A stretch of DNA of 64,000 nucleotides from Allorhodopirellula heiligendammensis (GTDB lineage: Bacteria > Planctomycetota > Planctomycetia > Pirellulales > Pirellulaceae), in assembly GCF_007860105.1 (NCBI RefSeq), contig NZ_SJPU01000001.1:620001-684000 (forward strand). The letters are read 5' to 3'. Positions 46,759-56,472 of this stretch are shown here, one piece after another; position 1 is the stretch's first letter; each line of letters opens with the position of its first letter. The notes below the pieces were generated by a model, which saw nothing but the letters and a program-made list of their open reading frames with translations, did not search any database and was not told the DNA's origin. The translations under genes and the position numbers were made by a program.

Positions 46759-46971
46759 ATGACAACTTCAACAAGCGAAGACAAGACCACAACGGAAGAA
46801 TTGAAAGAAGCCATTGTGGACGACGAGCAACCAATTGATAAGAAAGTTCCTGGTGCTGCATTTTCCGTTGTAACGCTCTCGTATTTGGTGGTCCTCATTA
46901 TTGCGATGGCGGTTTTAGGGTTTCTGTTTTGGTGGTTCGGCGCCGAATCGCCGCCCAATGGAACTGTGTAG
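46759..46971 (+). CDS. Small single-pass membrane protein
   Basis: 70 residues from ATG 46759, preceded by a strong AGGAGG (46744-46749). An acidic, Thr/Glu/Lys-rich N-terminus of about 30 residues is followed by one transmembrane helix (about 37-60, LSYLVVLIIAMAVLGFLFWW) and a short tail. A longer upstream frame exists but lacks support. No family recognised. It lies between the oxidase operon and the moxR operon and could belong functionally to either. Confidence 0.65.
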   Translation: MTTSTSEDKTTTEELKEAIVDDEQPIDKKVPGAAFSVVTLSYLVVLIIAMAVLGFLFWWFGAESPPNGTV

Positions 46972-47231
46972 GCTGCTTGTTCAGCACTCAGCACGAAGTC
47001 GGCTCTGTTTCTCACGCTGTACGCCCCGGTTGACCATCTGGCCGACCGGCAATTTGCTAAGAGAAACGATGGTTGCGCCCTGACCATCTGCAGAGCTGGG
47101 AAATGCGGAGACGACAGGCCGTCGGCATCAGACCGATGGATAACGGCAGGCGAACACACTAGCATGTGTACAGTCATATTCCGCTGGCTGTGCATGGCCG
47201 GATCTCTTCGCCTCTCAATTCGATCGTATTC

Positions 47232-48176
47232 ATGGCTCCACGCAGTGCATTCGAGACTTGCAAACTGCTCCGCGACAACATTGCGAAAGTTGTTCTAGGC
47301 AAAGATGAGCTGATTGATTTGCTGATTGTGGCCACCATGGCTGGCGAGCACGTGCTTCTGGAAGATGTGCCGGGTGTGGGCAAGACACTCGCTGCGAAGG
47401 CGTTGGCGAGCAGTCTGGATGCCAAATTCACACGGTTGCAGTTCACACCCGATTTGCTGCCGAGCGACATCACGGGCAGCATGATCTATCGTTCGGCGAC
47501 CGTTGATTTCGCATTTTCACCGGGGCCGATCTTCGCGAACGTTGTTTTAGCTGATGAGATCAATCGGGCCCCTCCACGGACTCAGTCTGCGTTGCTCGAA
47601 GCAATGAGTGAGGGGCAGGTCAGCGTGGACGGGGTCACCCACCCGTTGCCCAAACCGTTTATTGTCATTGCGACGCAAAACCCGTTTGAATACCAAGGCA
47701 CGTACACACTTCCGGAAAGCCAGTTGGATCGTTTCCTACTGCGGACGTCGATCGGATATCCGGCGCGGGAGATGGAGCGGAAAGTCTTGCAAACTCACCA
47801 GTCCGGAGAACCAGTCGATCGACTTCAAAGTGTGTTGTCCGCGGACGACATTCTTGCGGCTCAGTCCGCTGTCGGGCAGGTCCGTTTCGACGAAACGTTG
47901 ACCGGGTATCTTCTTGACATCGTGGAGGCAACGCGTCGCCATGAAGGATTTCAAGTAGGCGTCAGCACGCGTGGACTGCTGAGTTTCTATCGAGGTTGCC
48001 AGGCGATGGCGGTGCTGCGGGGACGTGACTACGTCGTGCCTGATGATCTCAAGCAGCTCGCCGTCCCCACTTTGGCTCACCGTGTATTGCCCGACGGTGT
48101 ATTTCAAGGTGGCAGTCGTTCGGTCGTCGAGCAGCAGTTAGCGGATTTGATTGAATCGATTCCCGTTCCGGTGTAG
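47232..48176 (+). CDS. MoxR-family AAA+ ATPase
   Basis: 314 residues from ATG 47232 (MAPRSAFETCKLLRDNIAKV). Walker A DVPGVGKT with Lys51, Walker B VVLADEINRAPPRTQSALLE, sensor 1 IVIATQNPFEYQGTYTLPE, and the arginine finger region LDRFLLR are all intact. The C-terminal lid contains STRGLLSFYRGCQA and HRVLPDG. MoxR ATPases are chaperone-like and work with DUF58/VWA partner proteins on membrane or metal-centre assembly. The DUF58 gene starts 5 bases after the stop. Confidence 0.93.
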   Translation: MAPRSAFETCKLLRDNIAKVVLGKDELIDLLIVATMAGEHVLLEDVPGVGKTLAAKALASSLDAKFTRLQFTPDLLPSDITGSMIYRSATVDFAFSPGPIFANVVLADEINRAPPRTQSALLEAMSEGQVSVDGVTHPLPKPFIVIATQNPFEYQGTYTLPESQLDRFLLRTSIGYPAREMERKVLQTHQSGEPVDRLQSVLSADDILAAQSAVGQVRFDETLTGYLLDIVEATRRHEGFQVGVSTRGLLSFYRGCQAMAVLRGRDYVVPDDLKQLAVPTLAHRVLPDGVFQGGSRSVVEQQLADLIESIPVPV

Positions 48177-48181
48177 CCAAC

Positions 48182-49432
48182 ATGATGGATCGACGCAGCA
48201 CTCGCCACCGTTTGACGCGTCTGGGAATCCAGGTGATGCTGATCGGCGTGTTCGGCATTCTGGGCGGATCGCTGAAGGGTCTCAACCTGCTGGTGGTCGT
48301 TGCTGCCGTTACTTTGGGCGGGCTGTTTGCACAGTGGCGTGTCAGCCTTGCGATGATCGACGCGCTGCGGATCCATCGCCGGATGCCAGCAGAGGGGTTC
48401 GTGGGCAAGCCAATGCGAATTCGGTATCAGTTGCACAACTCACATCGGCTCATGCCCCTGTGGCTAATTCGATTGGAGGATACCTTGCAGCGAACGTCGT
48501 TAATGTCTGGTGGTGGGCGTCCGACAAGTGCGGCTGTGGGCCAGTTGCAGCACACCATGACTGGTGCAGGGTTGCTGATGCCCGGGCAAACAACGAGCGC
48601 ATATTTCGACGTGACGGTGGCTTACCGTGGCAGGTACGAATTGAATTGTTGGCGGGTTTCGAGCACCGCCCCATTCGCCCTCTCAACGGCGTCACGCGAA
48701 TTCGATGGGCCGCCAGACTTCGTCGACGTCTATCCCCGTTTACTCCGATTGCGGCGATCATGGCAACGGATTTTGCCAAGCCAGGTGGGCAGCCTGTCGG
48801 CGGCAGCACATCGGCATGGGCATGCAGATGATGAGTTTTTTGGACTGCGAGAGTACCGCCATGGCGACAGCCCCAAGCATATTCATTGGCGTACGACAGC
48901 CCGTCTGAACGAACCGGCTGTCCGACAGTTCGAGCAACAACAACGATTTGACCTGTGCCTATTAGTCGATGTTTGGTCGGATCGGCCAATCACCGGTAGT
49001 CCCTATGCGTCAGGCAGCGATCCGCTATTGATCGACGACGCCATCGAGACTGCGATCAGTTTGGCAGCGAGTATCGCCATGGAGTTAACTCAGGGAGGTG
49101 AAAATCAGGTGCTGCTGGTCGTGGCGGGTAGCGGATTAGACGTCGTCGTTGGAGGGCCGTCAGTGCTGGGCCGAAAACGTATGCTACAATCGCTGGCACA
49201 TGTCGTCCCAAGTACAAGTGTCGCAGTTGGCGCGGCGCTCACACAAGCCGCTGAGACTGCGGGACGGTTACCTGATCTCGTTGTGATCAGCCCTCGTTCT
49301 CAAGCGGATGCCATTGCGACTGACGCGACGACGGCAACGGCTCTGCGGCAGTGGAAAACCCGCAGCCAAATTAGCTGGGTGGACGTTACCGACAGCGGCC
49401 GACACGATTGGTTTGGGATGGAGGAGACTTGA
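48182..49432 (+). CDS. DUF58 (MoxR-associated, VWA-like) protein
   Basis: 416 residues. Two adjacent hydrophobic helices at the N-terminus (about 12-45), a beta-rich middle part, then the DUF58 signature FFGLREYRHGDSPKHIHWRT, followed by a von Willebrand A-like fold starting with FDLCLLVDVW, whose metal site lacks the DxSxS pattern (LVDVWSD). DUF58 proteins are the usual partners of MoxR. The next gene begins in a one-base overlap (TGATG). Confidence 0.9.
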   Translation: MMDRRSTRHRLTRLGIQVMLIGVFGILGGSLKGLNLLVVVAAVTLGGLFAQWRVSLAMIDALRIHRRMPAEGFVGKPMRIRYQLHNSHRLMPLWLIRLEDTLQRTSLMSGGGRPTSAAVGQLQHTMTGAGLLMPGQTTSAYFDVTVAYRGRYELNCWRVSSTAPFALSTASREFDGPPDFVDVYPRLLRLRRSWQRILPSQVGSLSAAAHRHGHADDEFFGLREYRHGDSPKHIHWRTTARLNEPAVRQFEQQQRFDLCLLVDVWSDRPITGSPYASGSDPLLIDDAIETAISLAASIAMELTQGGENQVLLVVAGSGLDVVVGGPSVLGRKRMLQSLAHVVPSTSVAVGAALTQAAETAGRLPDLVVISPRSQADAIATDATTATALRQWKTRSQISWVDVTDSGRHDWFGMEET

Positions 49433-52014
49433 TGAGTTCAATCGATGACCCCATGCTTCCTTCCGAGAGCGACGCGGGGACGCAACCCAGCGTAACGCCC
49501 GCCACTGGGATGCACGCGGATTCTCGGCTTCGTCTACGCACGCAATTTGCATTCGCGTTTGTAACGGGCTTGGGGGGCATGCTGCTGGGCACGGGCGCTG
49601 ACACCGGTCCGCTCTCGCTCATAGTGGTCGCCTTTGCGATCATTGGTTTTGTCTTTGTCGACTGGATGAAGCTATTCGCGTTGCCCGCCATCGTGGCTTA
49701 TGGGGCGATGGGCTTAACGGCGGTGGTTTGTATCGTTGACTTTGCTCAGGACTCCTATGTACTGGCTCCGAAGATGGTGGCGGTCGCGCAGTTACTAGCG
49801 GTCGCCCAAGCGATCCTGATGTTACAGGAAAAAAATCACCGGCTCTTTGAGCAGCTACTCACCTTTGCGTTACTCAATTGTATTGTCGCGGCAGTATTTA
49901 ACGACGCCTTCAGTTATGCAGTATGGTTTTTTCCGTTGACAATCGCGGCAGGGGTTGCACTGACGCTCTTGTCGGCTGATGAAACGGTGGCACGGGCCGC
50001 ACAGATGGGACGTGACCCGGCAGGCAAGCCGGTTCAGGGCATACAGAGCTACAACAATCGAGCGGCGCTGGGATCGTTTTCTCGCGTTTCCAACCGAGTA
50101 TCTTGGACTAGCCTGTGCTTGCTGCTACCAGCCGTTACTGCGATTGCTGCGGTGATTTTCTTTGCATTGCCGAGGCGGGTCGACGCGCAGCGCGGGATCG
50201 CTGCGAGTGCCATGGTGGGGTTCAGTGATTCGGTAAGCTTGCGGCAAATTGGGAGCATGCAGCAGAGTCATGATCGTGCGCTGCGTGTGCAACTGAAGGA
50301 TCCCGCTAGAAACAAGCCGTATTCAGTGACGGGCGGGATCTACCTGCGTGGTCGCGTCCTCGAGCGATATGCTGCCGGGAAGCCAGCGGAAAAAGGTGGG
50401 GGAACTTGGCGCAACGTTTCCAGCAGATTTGAGGGCAAACCGGCCGCTCTGCCGCCACGATTCGTGCCCGTCCGCGAGAGTGACCTCAACTTTTACGATC
50501 GAGTTCATGCCGAGATTCGCTGTGAGTCAATGCGGGATGCGGCGCTGTTCGCACTTGCACCGTACCATCGCATTATCGGCAGCGGCGCGATTGTCCAACA
50601 TCCGTTCCAATGGACCCTCAGTCGTAATTCGATGAGGGGCACTCGCGCTGCGGTGAGGTACGAACGTCTCGAATATCAGTTTGGCACGCTCGGTTTCCGA
50701 AATGGGATTCAGACTCACTGGATCCACGATTTATCGCTCGCACCTGCCAACGATACCAACCGCGGTCAATTGGAGTGGATGACCGATTGGGGAATCGATG
50801 TTTCATCAGTCATTAATCAGGAGTCTGCTAAGAAGCAGCGTTTCACGCCGGCGCAACGTCAGTATCTCAATGAGTTACTGAGTTTCCCAGCTGAGGAGAT
50901 CCCGACAGCCAAGTTGCTTGCTGACGAATTGGTCAGCACCATGTTGCCGGGGAAGCGGAATGCTTACGAAGTGGCAACCCGGCTGGAGGAGCATCTATCC
51001 CAGAGTGAACGCTACAACTATACCCTGAATCTCAACAACGCCCTCGTCAAGGGCATGGATCCGCTGGAACAGTTCCTAAGCGTTGACCGCCGCGGTCACT
51101 GCCAGTACTTCGCCTCGGCCCTCGCAATGATGTTACGCAGTCAAGGCATTCCCTCACGAATTGTGGTGGGCTATCACTGCGATGAATTCAATAGCCTCGG
51201 CCAGTACTTCGTCGTTCGCCAAAGTCATGCACACGCTTGGGTGGAGGCGCTGATCGACCGCGACGATATTCCCCTCTCCCAACATGTTTACGGTCAACCG
51301 GAATCCCTGCGATACTGGTTGCGGCTGGATCCGACGCCCGGAGGCGGCGGTATTCCGGACACGGAAAGCAATCCGATCGGAGGTGGTCGCAAGATTGCAG
51401 AGCTGGCGCGTAACTTCTGGAGCGACTATGTGGTCGAAATGGATCCCGAACGTCAAGGATCGACATTCCAGACCACACCTGGAATGGGATCAATGTCGAC
51501 GTCCTATCGTACCTGGATTGAGCGCGTTAAGCGTTTAGCGTTGCGAATTAATTCGGACGACATTCAGTGGCCGGTAGAAAAGAGAGCGAGCTACACGCTG
51601 GCGGCGGTCGCGGCGACCGTGCTATGCGGATTCGCCATTTTGTTCTTACGACGCCAGTTTCCAAATGCGTTTCGCCGCACGCGGGCAGAGCAAGTGGTGC
51701 ATGTGGCGCGGCCCAGCATCGCCTTTTACTCCGAAGCCCTCGAATTGCTTGAGCGAGTGGGGTATGCTCGCTCGGCCGGTCAGACACCGGCTGAGTTGAC
51801 GGCGAGTCTGCCCGATGAGCAGCTGCGCAGTCCTGCATCTGTCCTGACGAGGCTGTTCTACCGGCTGCGTTATGGTGCGGAGACTCGCGAGCCGGCGGAA
51901 TCCGATCAATCGCTCGAGATTACGATCGAGCAGTCTCTGGCGAGTCTGCGTGCGCGGCTCCAGCAAACCGACACGATCCATTCAGCAGAAACCTCTGCGG
52001 ACGACAAATCCTAA
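49432..52014 (+). CDS. TgpA-like membrane transglutaminase with DUF3488 and DUF4129 regions
   Basis: 860 residues from ATG 49432. Several N-terminal transmembrane helices (about 25-235, DUF3488-like), then an extracytoplasmic region, a transglutaminase-like core with catalytic Cys557 (RRGHCQYFASALAMM), His601 (SHAHAWVEA) and Asp633 (LRLDPTPGG), and a last helix (about 708-725) followed by a DUF4129-like tail (EALELLERVGYARSAGQTPAEL). It is the third member of the MoxR-DUF58-transglutaminase operon found in many bacteria; the Pseudomonas homologue TgpA is essential. Substrates are unknown. Confidence 0.92.
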   Translation: MSSIDDPMLPSESDAGTQPSVTPATGMHADSRLRLRTQFAFAFVTGLGGMLLGTGADTGPLSLIVVAFAIIGFVFVDWMKLFALPAIVAYGAMGLTAVVCIVDFAQDSYVLAPKMVAVAQLLAVAQAILMLQEKNHRLFEQLLTFALLNCIVAAVFNDAFSYAVWFFPLTIAAGVALTLLSADETVARAAQMGRDPAGKPVQGIQSYNNRAALGSFSRVSNRVSWTSLCLLLPAVTAIAAVIFFALPRRVDAQRGIAASAMVGFSDSVSLRQIGSMQQSHDRALRVQLKDPARNKPYSVTGGIYLRGRVLERYAAGKPAEKGGGTWRNVSSRFEGKPAALPPRFVPVRESDLNFYDRVHAEIRCESMRDAALFALAPYHRIIGSGAIVQHPFQWTLSRNSMRGTRAAVRYERLEYQFGTLGFRNGIQTHWIHDLSLAPANDTNRGQLEWMTDWGIDVSSVINQESAKKQRFTPAQRQYLNELLSFPAEEIPTAKLLADELVSTMLPGKRNAYEVATRLEEHLSQSERYNYTLNLNNALVKGMDPLEQFLSVDRRGHCQYFASALAMMLRSQGIPSRIVVGYHCDEFNSLGQYFVVRQSHAHAWVEALIDRDDIPLSQHVYGQPESLRYWLRLDPTPGGGGIPDTESNPIGGGRKIAELARNFWSDYVVEMDPERQGSTFQTTPGMGSMSTSYRTWIERVKRLALRINSDDIQWPVEKRASYTLAAVAATVLCGFAILFLRRQFPNAFRRTRAEQVVHVARPSIAFYSEALELLERVGYARSAGQTPAELTASLPDEQLRSPASVLTRLFYRLRYGAETREPAESDQSLEITIEQSLASLRARLQQTDTIHSAETSADDKS

Positions 52015-52059
52015 CTCAACCACTTATCGATAGCAGATTGACGCCAAGGAAAGTAACGC

Positions 52060-52737
52060 ATGGGAATGATTGTCACGATCGACGGACCGGCAGGCGCCGG
52101 GAAGAGCAGCATTGCGAGGGACGTTGCCAAGGAACTTGGATTTGCATTTCTTGATACCGGTGCGATGTATCGTGCGATTACATGGGGGGCAATGCAAGCA
52201 GGGATTGAGCTCTCGGACGTGGTTAAATTGGTAGATTACGCTGAGCACGCTCGCCTGGCGTGGCACGATGACCGGATCGATCTTGACGGCGAAGACATCT
52301 CAATAGCGATTCGTACACCTCAGGTCACCGCAAACATACGCCACGTTGCTGATCCGCCCGAAATTCGCGGCTGCCTAACGCGACAACAGCGCCGTATCGC
52401 CGAAGGTCGCGATCTCGTTACCGAGGGACGAGATCAGGGCACTGAGGTGTTCCCAGATGCCCAGTGCAAGGTGTTCCTAACTGCGTCGCCACAGGAGCGG
52501 GCTCGTAGACGACAATTGCAATTACAGGCGGCCGGACGCGAGGTGACGTTGAACGAGGTATTGGTGGCACAGAACCAACGGGATCTTGAAGACCGTATGC
52601 GACCAGTCGGTCGGCTTCGGGCGGCAAGCGATGCCGTCGTGATTCAGACCGACGCAATGGAGGCAGAGCAAGTCAAAGACGCAGTGCTTGACGCGGTGAG
52701 ATCATGCATGGAAAAGTTGCAAATCGTTAAGGACTGA
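52060..52737 (+). CDS. cmk: Cytidylate kinase
   Basis: 225 residues. P-loop GPAGAGKSS (9-17), FLDTGAMYRAITW (nucleotide monophosphate site), and GRDQGTEVFPDAQCKVFLTA, in which the usual GRDIGT is GRDQGT. The LID-type ERARRRQLQLQAAG follows. It phosphorylates CMP and dCMP. AAGGAAAG lies upstream of the ATG. The 45-base gap after the transglutaminase gene leaves co-transcription possible. Confidence 0.93.
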   Translation: MGMIVTIDGPAGAGKSSIARDVAKELGFAFLDTGAMYRAITWGAMQAGIELSDVVKLVDYAEHARLAWHDDRIDLDGEDISIAIRTPQVTANIRHVADPPEIRGCLTRQQRRIAEGRDLVTEGRDQGTEVFPDAQCKVFLTASPQERARRRQLQLQAAGREVTLNEVLVAQNQRDLEDRMRPVGRLRAASDAVVIQTDAMEAEQVKDAVLDAVRSCMEKLQIVKD

Positions 52738-52855
52738 GTGATTCTTCTGTGGGTGCTTCGAGCCTCGGAGAAGCACTGTATTTGGTCGCTCTTGCTGAAG
52801 TCCAGGCGACAAATCCTGACCGCTCGATCCCCAGAAAATTCATTTAACGACGAGT

Positions 52856-53875
52856 TCATTCAGGGACGGGTTCATTCGGGACTGGTTCATTCGGGACTGG
52901 GCGGTTTGCCGAAGGTCCCAATGCCTGCACGTCCGAACTCTGTTCTTCCAAGGTGCGGAGTGCTTCGAATTCCTGTCGAAGTGTTTCATCGGACATGCGA
53001 TCGTTGTGAGATAAATCGGGAACTTCGATCCATGTCTTATGTGCGGTGGTAAGCGAGTCGAACAGGGCGCGGCCGTTCTTCATGGGCACAATCTGGTCGG
53101 GTGGGCCGTGCGATGAGACCACGTTGCCGCGAAAGTTCCGTAGTCGCTCACTACTGTCGTATGGATTGCGAATCAGCCAGCGAACTGGGAGCCAGAAGTA
53201 CCGATCGGCGCCAACTTGCATGGCACTGTCAAAGGTACGATCGAGGATCAACGACTTCGGCGGATCGCCCCGCTCCTGCATCGCGGCAACCAACCCTGCT
53301 GCGATACCGCCCCCGATCGACCGGCCATAGATGGTGATGTTCGCGGCAGTGACGCCGGTCACATTGGATAACGCGTCGATGGCTGAAACCGCATCGGCAA
53401 TTGTGCTCGCTTCGGTGGGCGTGAACCCTTTCTGTTGAAACCCTCGATACTCCGCCGTTAGCACTGTGGCATTGGCAGTGTCGGATAAACGTCGCGTCCA
53501 AGGATCCAAGTCAGCCGCCCGGATTCCGTTGCCGTGCAGAAATAAAATCACACGGTCGGGATGCTGGCGAGCCGCTATCCTGCCGAGCAACTTCGCTCCG
53601 TCTTCGGCGTGGTATGCCAACGAGGTAACTTCGCCATCGATGGGATGCGCAGAATTAAAACGAGTGACCTCGCCCGGCCCACGGTGTTCCATGTAGGCAC
53701 CTGGGAAAACCAGTCGTGTCTCCATGCAAACCAGTGCAATGCAGATCGCCGCATAGCTTACCGCTAACAGAATCGCGAGCCTTGGTAATTGCCTCTTCCA
53801 GGTCGGCCGCAGCTCCCTGGAAGCTTGGAATTGCATTTCCGTGGGTTCGTTTTCGCTGTCCATCGTATCGCCCAC
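52856..53875 (-). CDS. Membrane-anchored alpha/beta hydrolase (Bem46/YfhR-like)
   Basis: 339 residues. One transmembrane helix near 31-50 anchors an extracytoplasmic or cytoplasmic alpha/beta hydrolase domain: ILFLHGNGIRAADLDPW (oxyanion region), nucleophile in IYGRSIGGGIAAGL, the acid in VVSSHGPPDQIVPM and His in DLSHNDRM. It fits the YfhR/BEM46 group of unknown substrate. The C-terminus ends in a tandem NEPVP pentapeptide from a 15-base duplication (52869-52898). The hydrolase gene at 53980 lies 104 bases upstream on the same strand. Confidence 0.8.
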   Translation of the reverse strand: MGDTMDSENEPTEMQFQASRELRPTWKRQLPRLAILLAVSYAAICIALVCMETRLVFPGAYMEHRGPGEVTRFNSAHPIDGEVTSLAYHAEDGAKLLGRIAARQHPDRVILFLHGNGIRAADLDPWTRRLSDTANATVLTAEYRGFQQKGFTPTEASTIADAVSAIDALSNVTGVTAANITIYGRSIGGGIAAGLVAAMQERGDPPKSLILDRTFDSAMQVGADRYFWLPVRWLIRNPYDSSERLRNFRGNVVSSHGPPDQIVPMKNGRALFDSLTTAHKTWIEVPDLSHNDRMSDETLRQEFEALRTLEEQSSDVQALGPSANRPVPNEPVPNEPVPE

Positions 53876-53979
53876 CGTCGCACCTCACAGAGCAGGTTAG
53901 AGAGAATTCAATCCGAGTCACCCCTGGAAACGAGCTCCGTATACTCGCCTCACACGAGGCGTGTTTTGCTGTTTTCCAA

Positions 53980-54867
53980 TCACGCCGACGCGTATCGCCG
54001 CAGGAAGGCGGCACTCATATCGGCAACGTATTGAGCATCCGCTGGGTTGTTGACTAGCAAGTGGTCGGCGTCACTGAGGGTGAGCAGACTACATCGCGGC
54101 AATCCCTGCTCATCTTCGATCAAACTAGCGATTCGCAGGGCGTGATCGTACCCCAGTGTTTGGTCGACAGGTGAGTGAAATGCCAACACCCGGCTGCGAA
54201 TCCGATTCAGATAATCGGCGAGTCGATGACTGCGAAAGTCATCCAGCATCTCACGGCGAATCGACCAAGTCAGTCCGCCGATAGTTACATCGCCGCGACC
54301 ATTGCTCTGTATTTCGGGATTCATGCGTAGGAGCAAATCAGCAAGATGTTGCGTGTCGCTCGGGGCGGCGATGCTGATCACGGCGGCGAGCCGTTTGCGA
54401 AGTTCAGTGCTCAGTTCAGCGTCGTCGTTGAACGGCATACCCGCGGCCGTCGCGAGCGATGCGGCGCCGCCGAAACTGTGCCCGATCAACGCGGTCACCG
54501 GTCCGAGCGTCTCAGTGGCAAAGCGCACAGCTGCTGCCAGATCGGCCATGTTGGTGGAAAAGTTCGTATTGGAAAAGTCGCCCTCGCTGCCGCCGAGCCC
54601 CGTCATGTCGAAGCGCAGTACCGCAATACCGCACTCGGCCAGGCGACGTGAGATTCGTGTGATTGCCTTGAGGTCCTTGTTGCAGGTGAAACAGTGGCTG
54701 AAGACGGCCACGGGACCAGACACCGCTGCCGATGGTTCCCCACTCTCCCCAGCGAGCGTGGGTTGGTCAACGATGCCCGCTAACTGGAAGTTAGCACCAC
54801 CAAGAAAGTCCACGCGGTAAGAGCGTCGCTTAAAGCCCGTCATTCCGGCTCGACCTCCACCACTCAC
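53980..54867 (-). CDS. Alpha/beta hydrolase, OsmC-fusion type without the OsmC half
   Basis: 295 residues from GTG 54867, which overlaps the floA stop in a GTGA; ATG 54843 ([13 protein letters not shown]) is an alternative. [20 protein letters not shown] is the distinctive N-terminal block seen in bifunctional hydrolase/OsmC proteins; the nucleophile sits in [15 protein letters not shown], an aspartate in [15 protein letters not shown] and the histidine in LSDADHLL. The OsmC peroxidase domain, usually fused C-terminally, is absent, and the gene ends cleanly. Translational coupling to floA suggests a membrane- or stress-related role. Confidence 0.8.
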   Translation of the reverse strand: MSGGGRAGMTGFKRRSYRVDFLGGANFQLAGIVDQPTLAGESGEPSAAVSGPVAVFSHCFTCNKDLKAITRISRRLAECGIAVLRFDMTGLGGSEGDFSNTNFSTNMADLAAAVRFATETLGPVTALIGHSFGGAASLATAAGMPFNDDAELSTELRKRLAAVISIAAPSDTQHLADLLLRMNPEIQSNGRGDVTIGGLTWSIRREMLDDFRSHRLADYLNRIRSRVLAFHSPVDQTLGYDHALRIASLIEDEQGLPRCSLLTLSDADHLLVNNPADAQYVADMSAAFLRRYASA

Positions 54868-55943
54868 GCGGAGCCGTCCATCGGCAGCTTGGAATCCGTC
54901 GTCCCGATTCGTCCGGCGGTAAAGGCTTCGGCCATCGCTTTGGGTACATCGGCCTCGGCGAGCACGAGCTGCGAACGATTTTCGGAGACGCGTGCCTTCA
55001 TCTGCTGTTCTTGCGCGATTGCTTCGGCACGCCGCCGTTCGGCCTTGGCACGCGCCACTCGGGTATCAGCTTCGGCTTGGTCCCGCTGCAACCGGGCTCC
55101 GATGTTTTCGCCGACGTCAATATCCGCGATATCAATCGAAACGATTTCAAAAGCCGTTTGTGCATCGAGGGCACGCGAGAGCACCACGCGCGTGATCATG
55201 TCCGGATTTTCCAAGACATCGAAATGGGAGGTCGCCGATCCTATGGAACTGATGATGGCTTCACCGACGCGGGCGATAATGGTGTCCTCGGTCGCCCCGC
55301 CAATCAGTTGTTCGATATTGGTGCGGACGGTGACTCTCGCTCGCACACGCAATTCAATACCGTTTTTGGTGATGGCACTGAGAGTCGTTTTCCCGCTGCG
55401 TTTAGGGTCGGGACAGTCGATGACCTTTGGATAAACACTCGTTTGCACTGCATCAAGTACATCGCGGCCGGCCAGATCGATCGCAGCGGCTTGATCGAAG
55501 TCCAAGGGGATTTGGGCGCGGTGGGCGGCGATGATGGCGTGGATCACATTCATGACATTCCCGCCGGCCAAATAATGGGCTTCCAGACGTTGGGTGCTAA
55601 CGCCATCGACGCGGCTTGTATTGAGTTTCGCTTGTGCCGCCATCACCTTTGCCTGCACGATCACGTTCGGATTGACCTTTGTGAAATGCATGCGAATCAG
55701 ATTCACCAGCTTCACGTCGGCGTCGGACATGTACGCCTGAAACCAGAGTTTGCCGTACTGGACCATGAAAAAGAATAGGACCGCGAACATCGCAATCGCG
55801 ATGAGAACTCCCACGGTGATCACGATTGGGTAGATCGAAGCGGGTTTTTCACGCTGGGCCAGCAACCCTCCGTGAATCAGCAGGTTCAGGCCCAGTGACG
55901 GAGCGGCGGAGAAATTGGCGAGCAAGGCAGATGTCAGGAACAT
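54864..55943 (-). CDS. floA: Flotillin-like protein FloA
   Basis: 359 residues. A hydrophobic hairpin-like segment (about 38-62) anchors the protein; then the FloA-specific part follows: [40 protein letters not shown], and the SPFH region with [20 protein letters not shown] and [20 protein letters not shown]. The C-terminal Ala/Glu-rich helix ([18 protein letters not shown]) forms a coiled coil for oligomerisation. FloA organises functional membrane microdomains. NfeD, its usual neighbour, is absent; a hydrolase gene is coupled instead by a GTGA overlap. Confidence 0.93.
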   Translation of the reverse strand: MFLTSALLANFSAAPSLGLNLLIHGGLLAQREKPASIYPIVITVGVLIAIAMFAVLFFFMVQYGKLWFQAYMSDADVKLVNLIRMHFTKVNPNVIVQAKVMAAQAKLNTSRVDGVSTQRLEAHYLAGGNVMNVIHAIIAAHRAQIPLDFDQAAAIDLAGRDVLDAVQTSVYPKVIDCPDPKRSGKTTLSAITKNGIELRVRARVTVRTNIEQLIGGATEDTIIARVGEAIISSIGSATSHFDVLENPDMITRVVLSRALDAQTAFEIVSIDIADIDVGENIGARLQRDQAEADTRVARAKAERRRAEAIAQEQQMKARVSENRSQLVLAEADVPKAMAEAFTAGRIGTTDSKLPMDGSA

Positions 55944-56094
55944 GGATATCGGGTTGCCAAGGAAGGATACGTGACGCGTCTGAGCCGAGCGTCGCGTCGG
56001 CGTGACTCCTATGTTAACTCAAGTGGCTGACACGTGGTGACTTGATGCGGGTAAACTGCGTCGAGTCACAGGCAAATTATTTCGGCGTGAAATC

Positions 56095-56472
56095 TCACGA
56101 AGACACAATTTGAAAAATGCGATCGACGGCTAACCGTAGGGATCGGGCGGCCATCACAAAATTGGTGTGCCCGCTGACTTCAGGCTGGATTTGTTCATAG
56201 AGCGCCGTTGCCCCCACTAGCCGTCGCATCTTCTTCTTGGCCATTTTTAAATAAGCGACCGGATCGATGGAGTCATCGACTGGTCCCACCGCGAGGATGA
56301 AATCGTATAGGTCGCGGACGATCTCACGCAGATCGTCATCATCTTCAGCTTCGTCACAGTGTTTAAGGAAGGTTCGCACCATCCACACGTGGGCAATTTG
56401 TGCGTCGATCGCGCGAACCCGTTCCAGCATCCCACTGTTCTGGGCCGGCTGTTGATTGTCAGTCGAACTCAA
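56095..56472 (-). CDS. Hypothetical small soluble protein
   Basis: 125 residues, TTG start that overlaps the preceding stop (TTGA), or 111 from ATG 56430. Helix-rich, acidic in the middle (HCDEAEDDDDLREIVRDLYD), with a basic lysine patch KMAKKKMRRL. No signal peptide or membrane helix. I do not recognise the family. It is coupled to the upstream membrane-protein gene, which suggests a joint role. Confidence 0.65.
   Translation of the reverse strand: MSSTDNQQPAQNSGMLERVRAIDAQIAHVWMVRTFLKHCDEAEDDDDLREIVRDLYDFILAVGPVDDSIDPVAYLKMAKKKMRRLVGATALYEQIQPEVSGHTNFVMAARSLRLAVDRIFQIVSS

Noticed and set aside
53946-53961. Hairpin CGCCTC-ACAC-GAGGCG as a terminator
   Set aside because: The following T-rich bases lie on the plus strand, but both flanking genes are on the minus strand; evidence for a terminator is too weak.
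55011-55778. 255-codon plus-strand frame
   Set aside because: Antisense to floA with no recognisable features.
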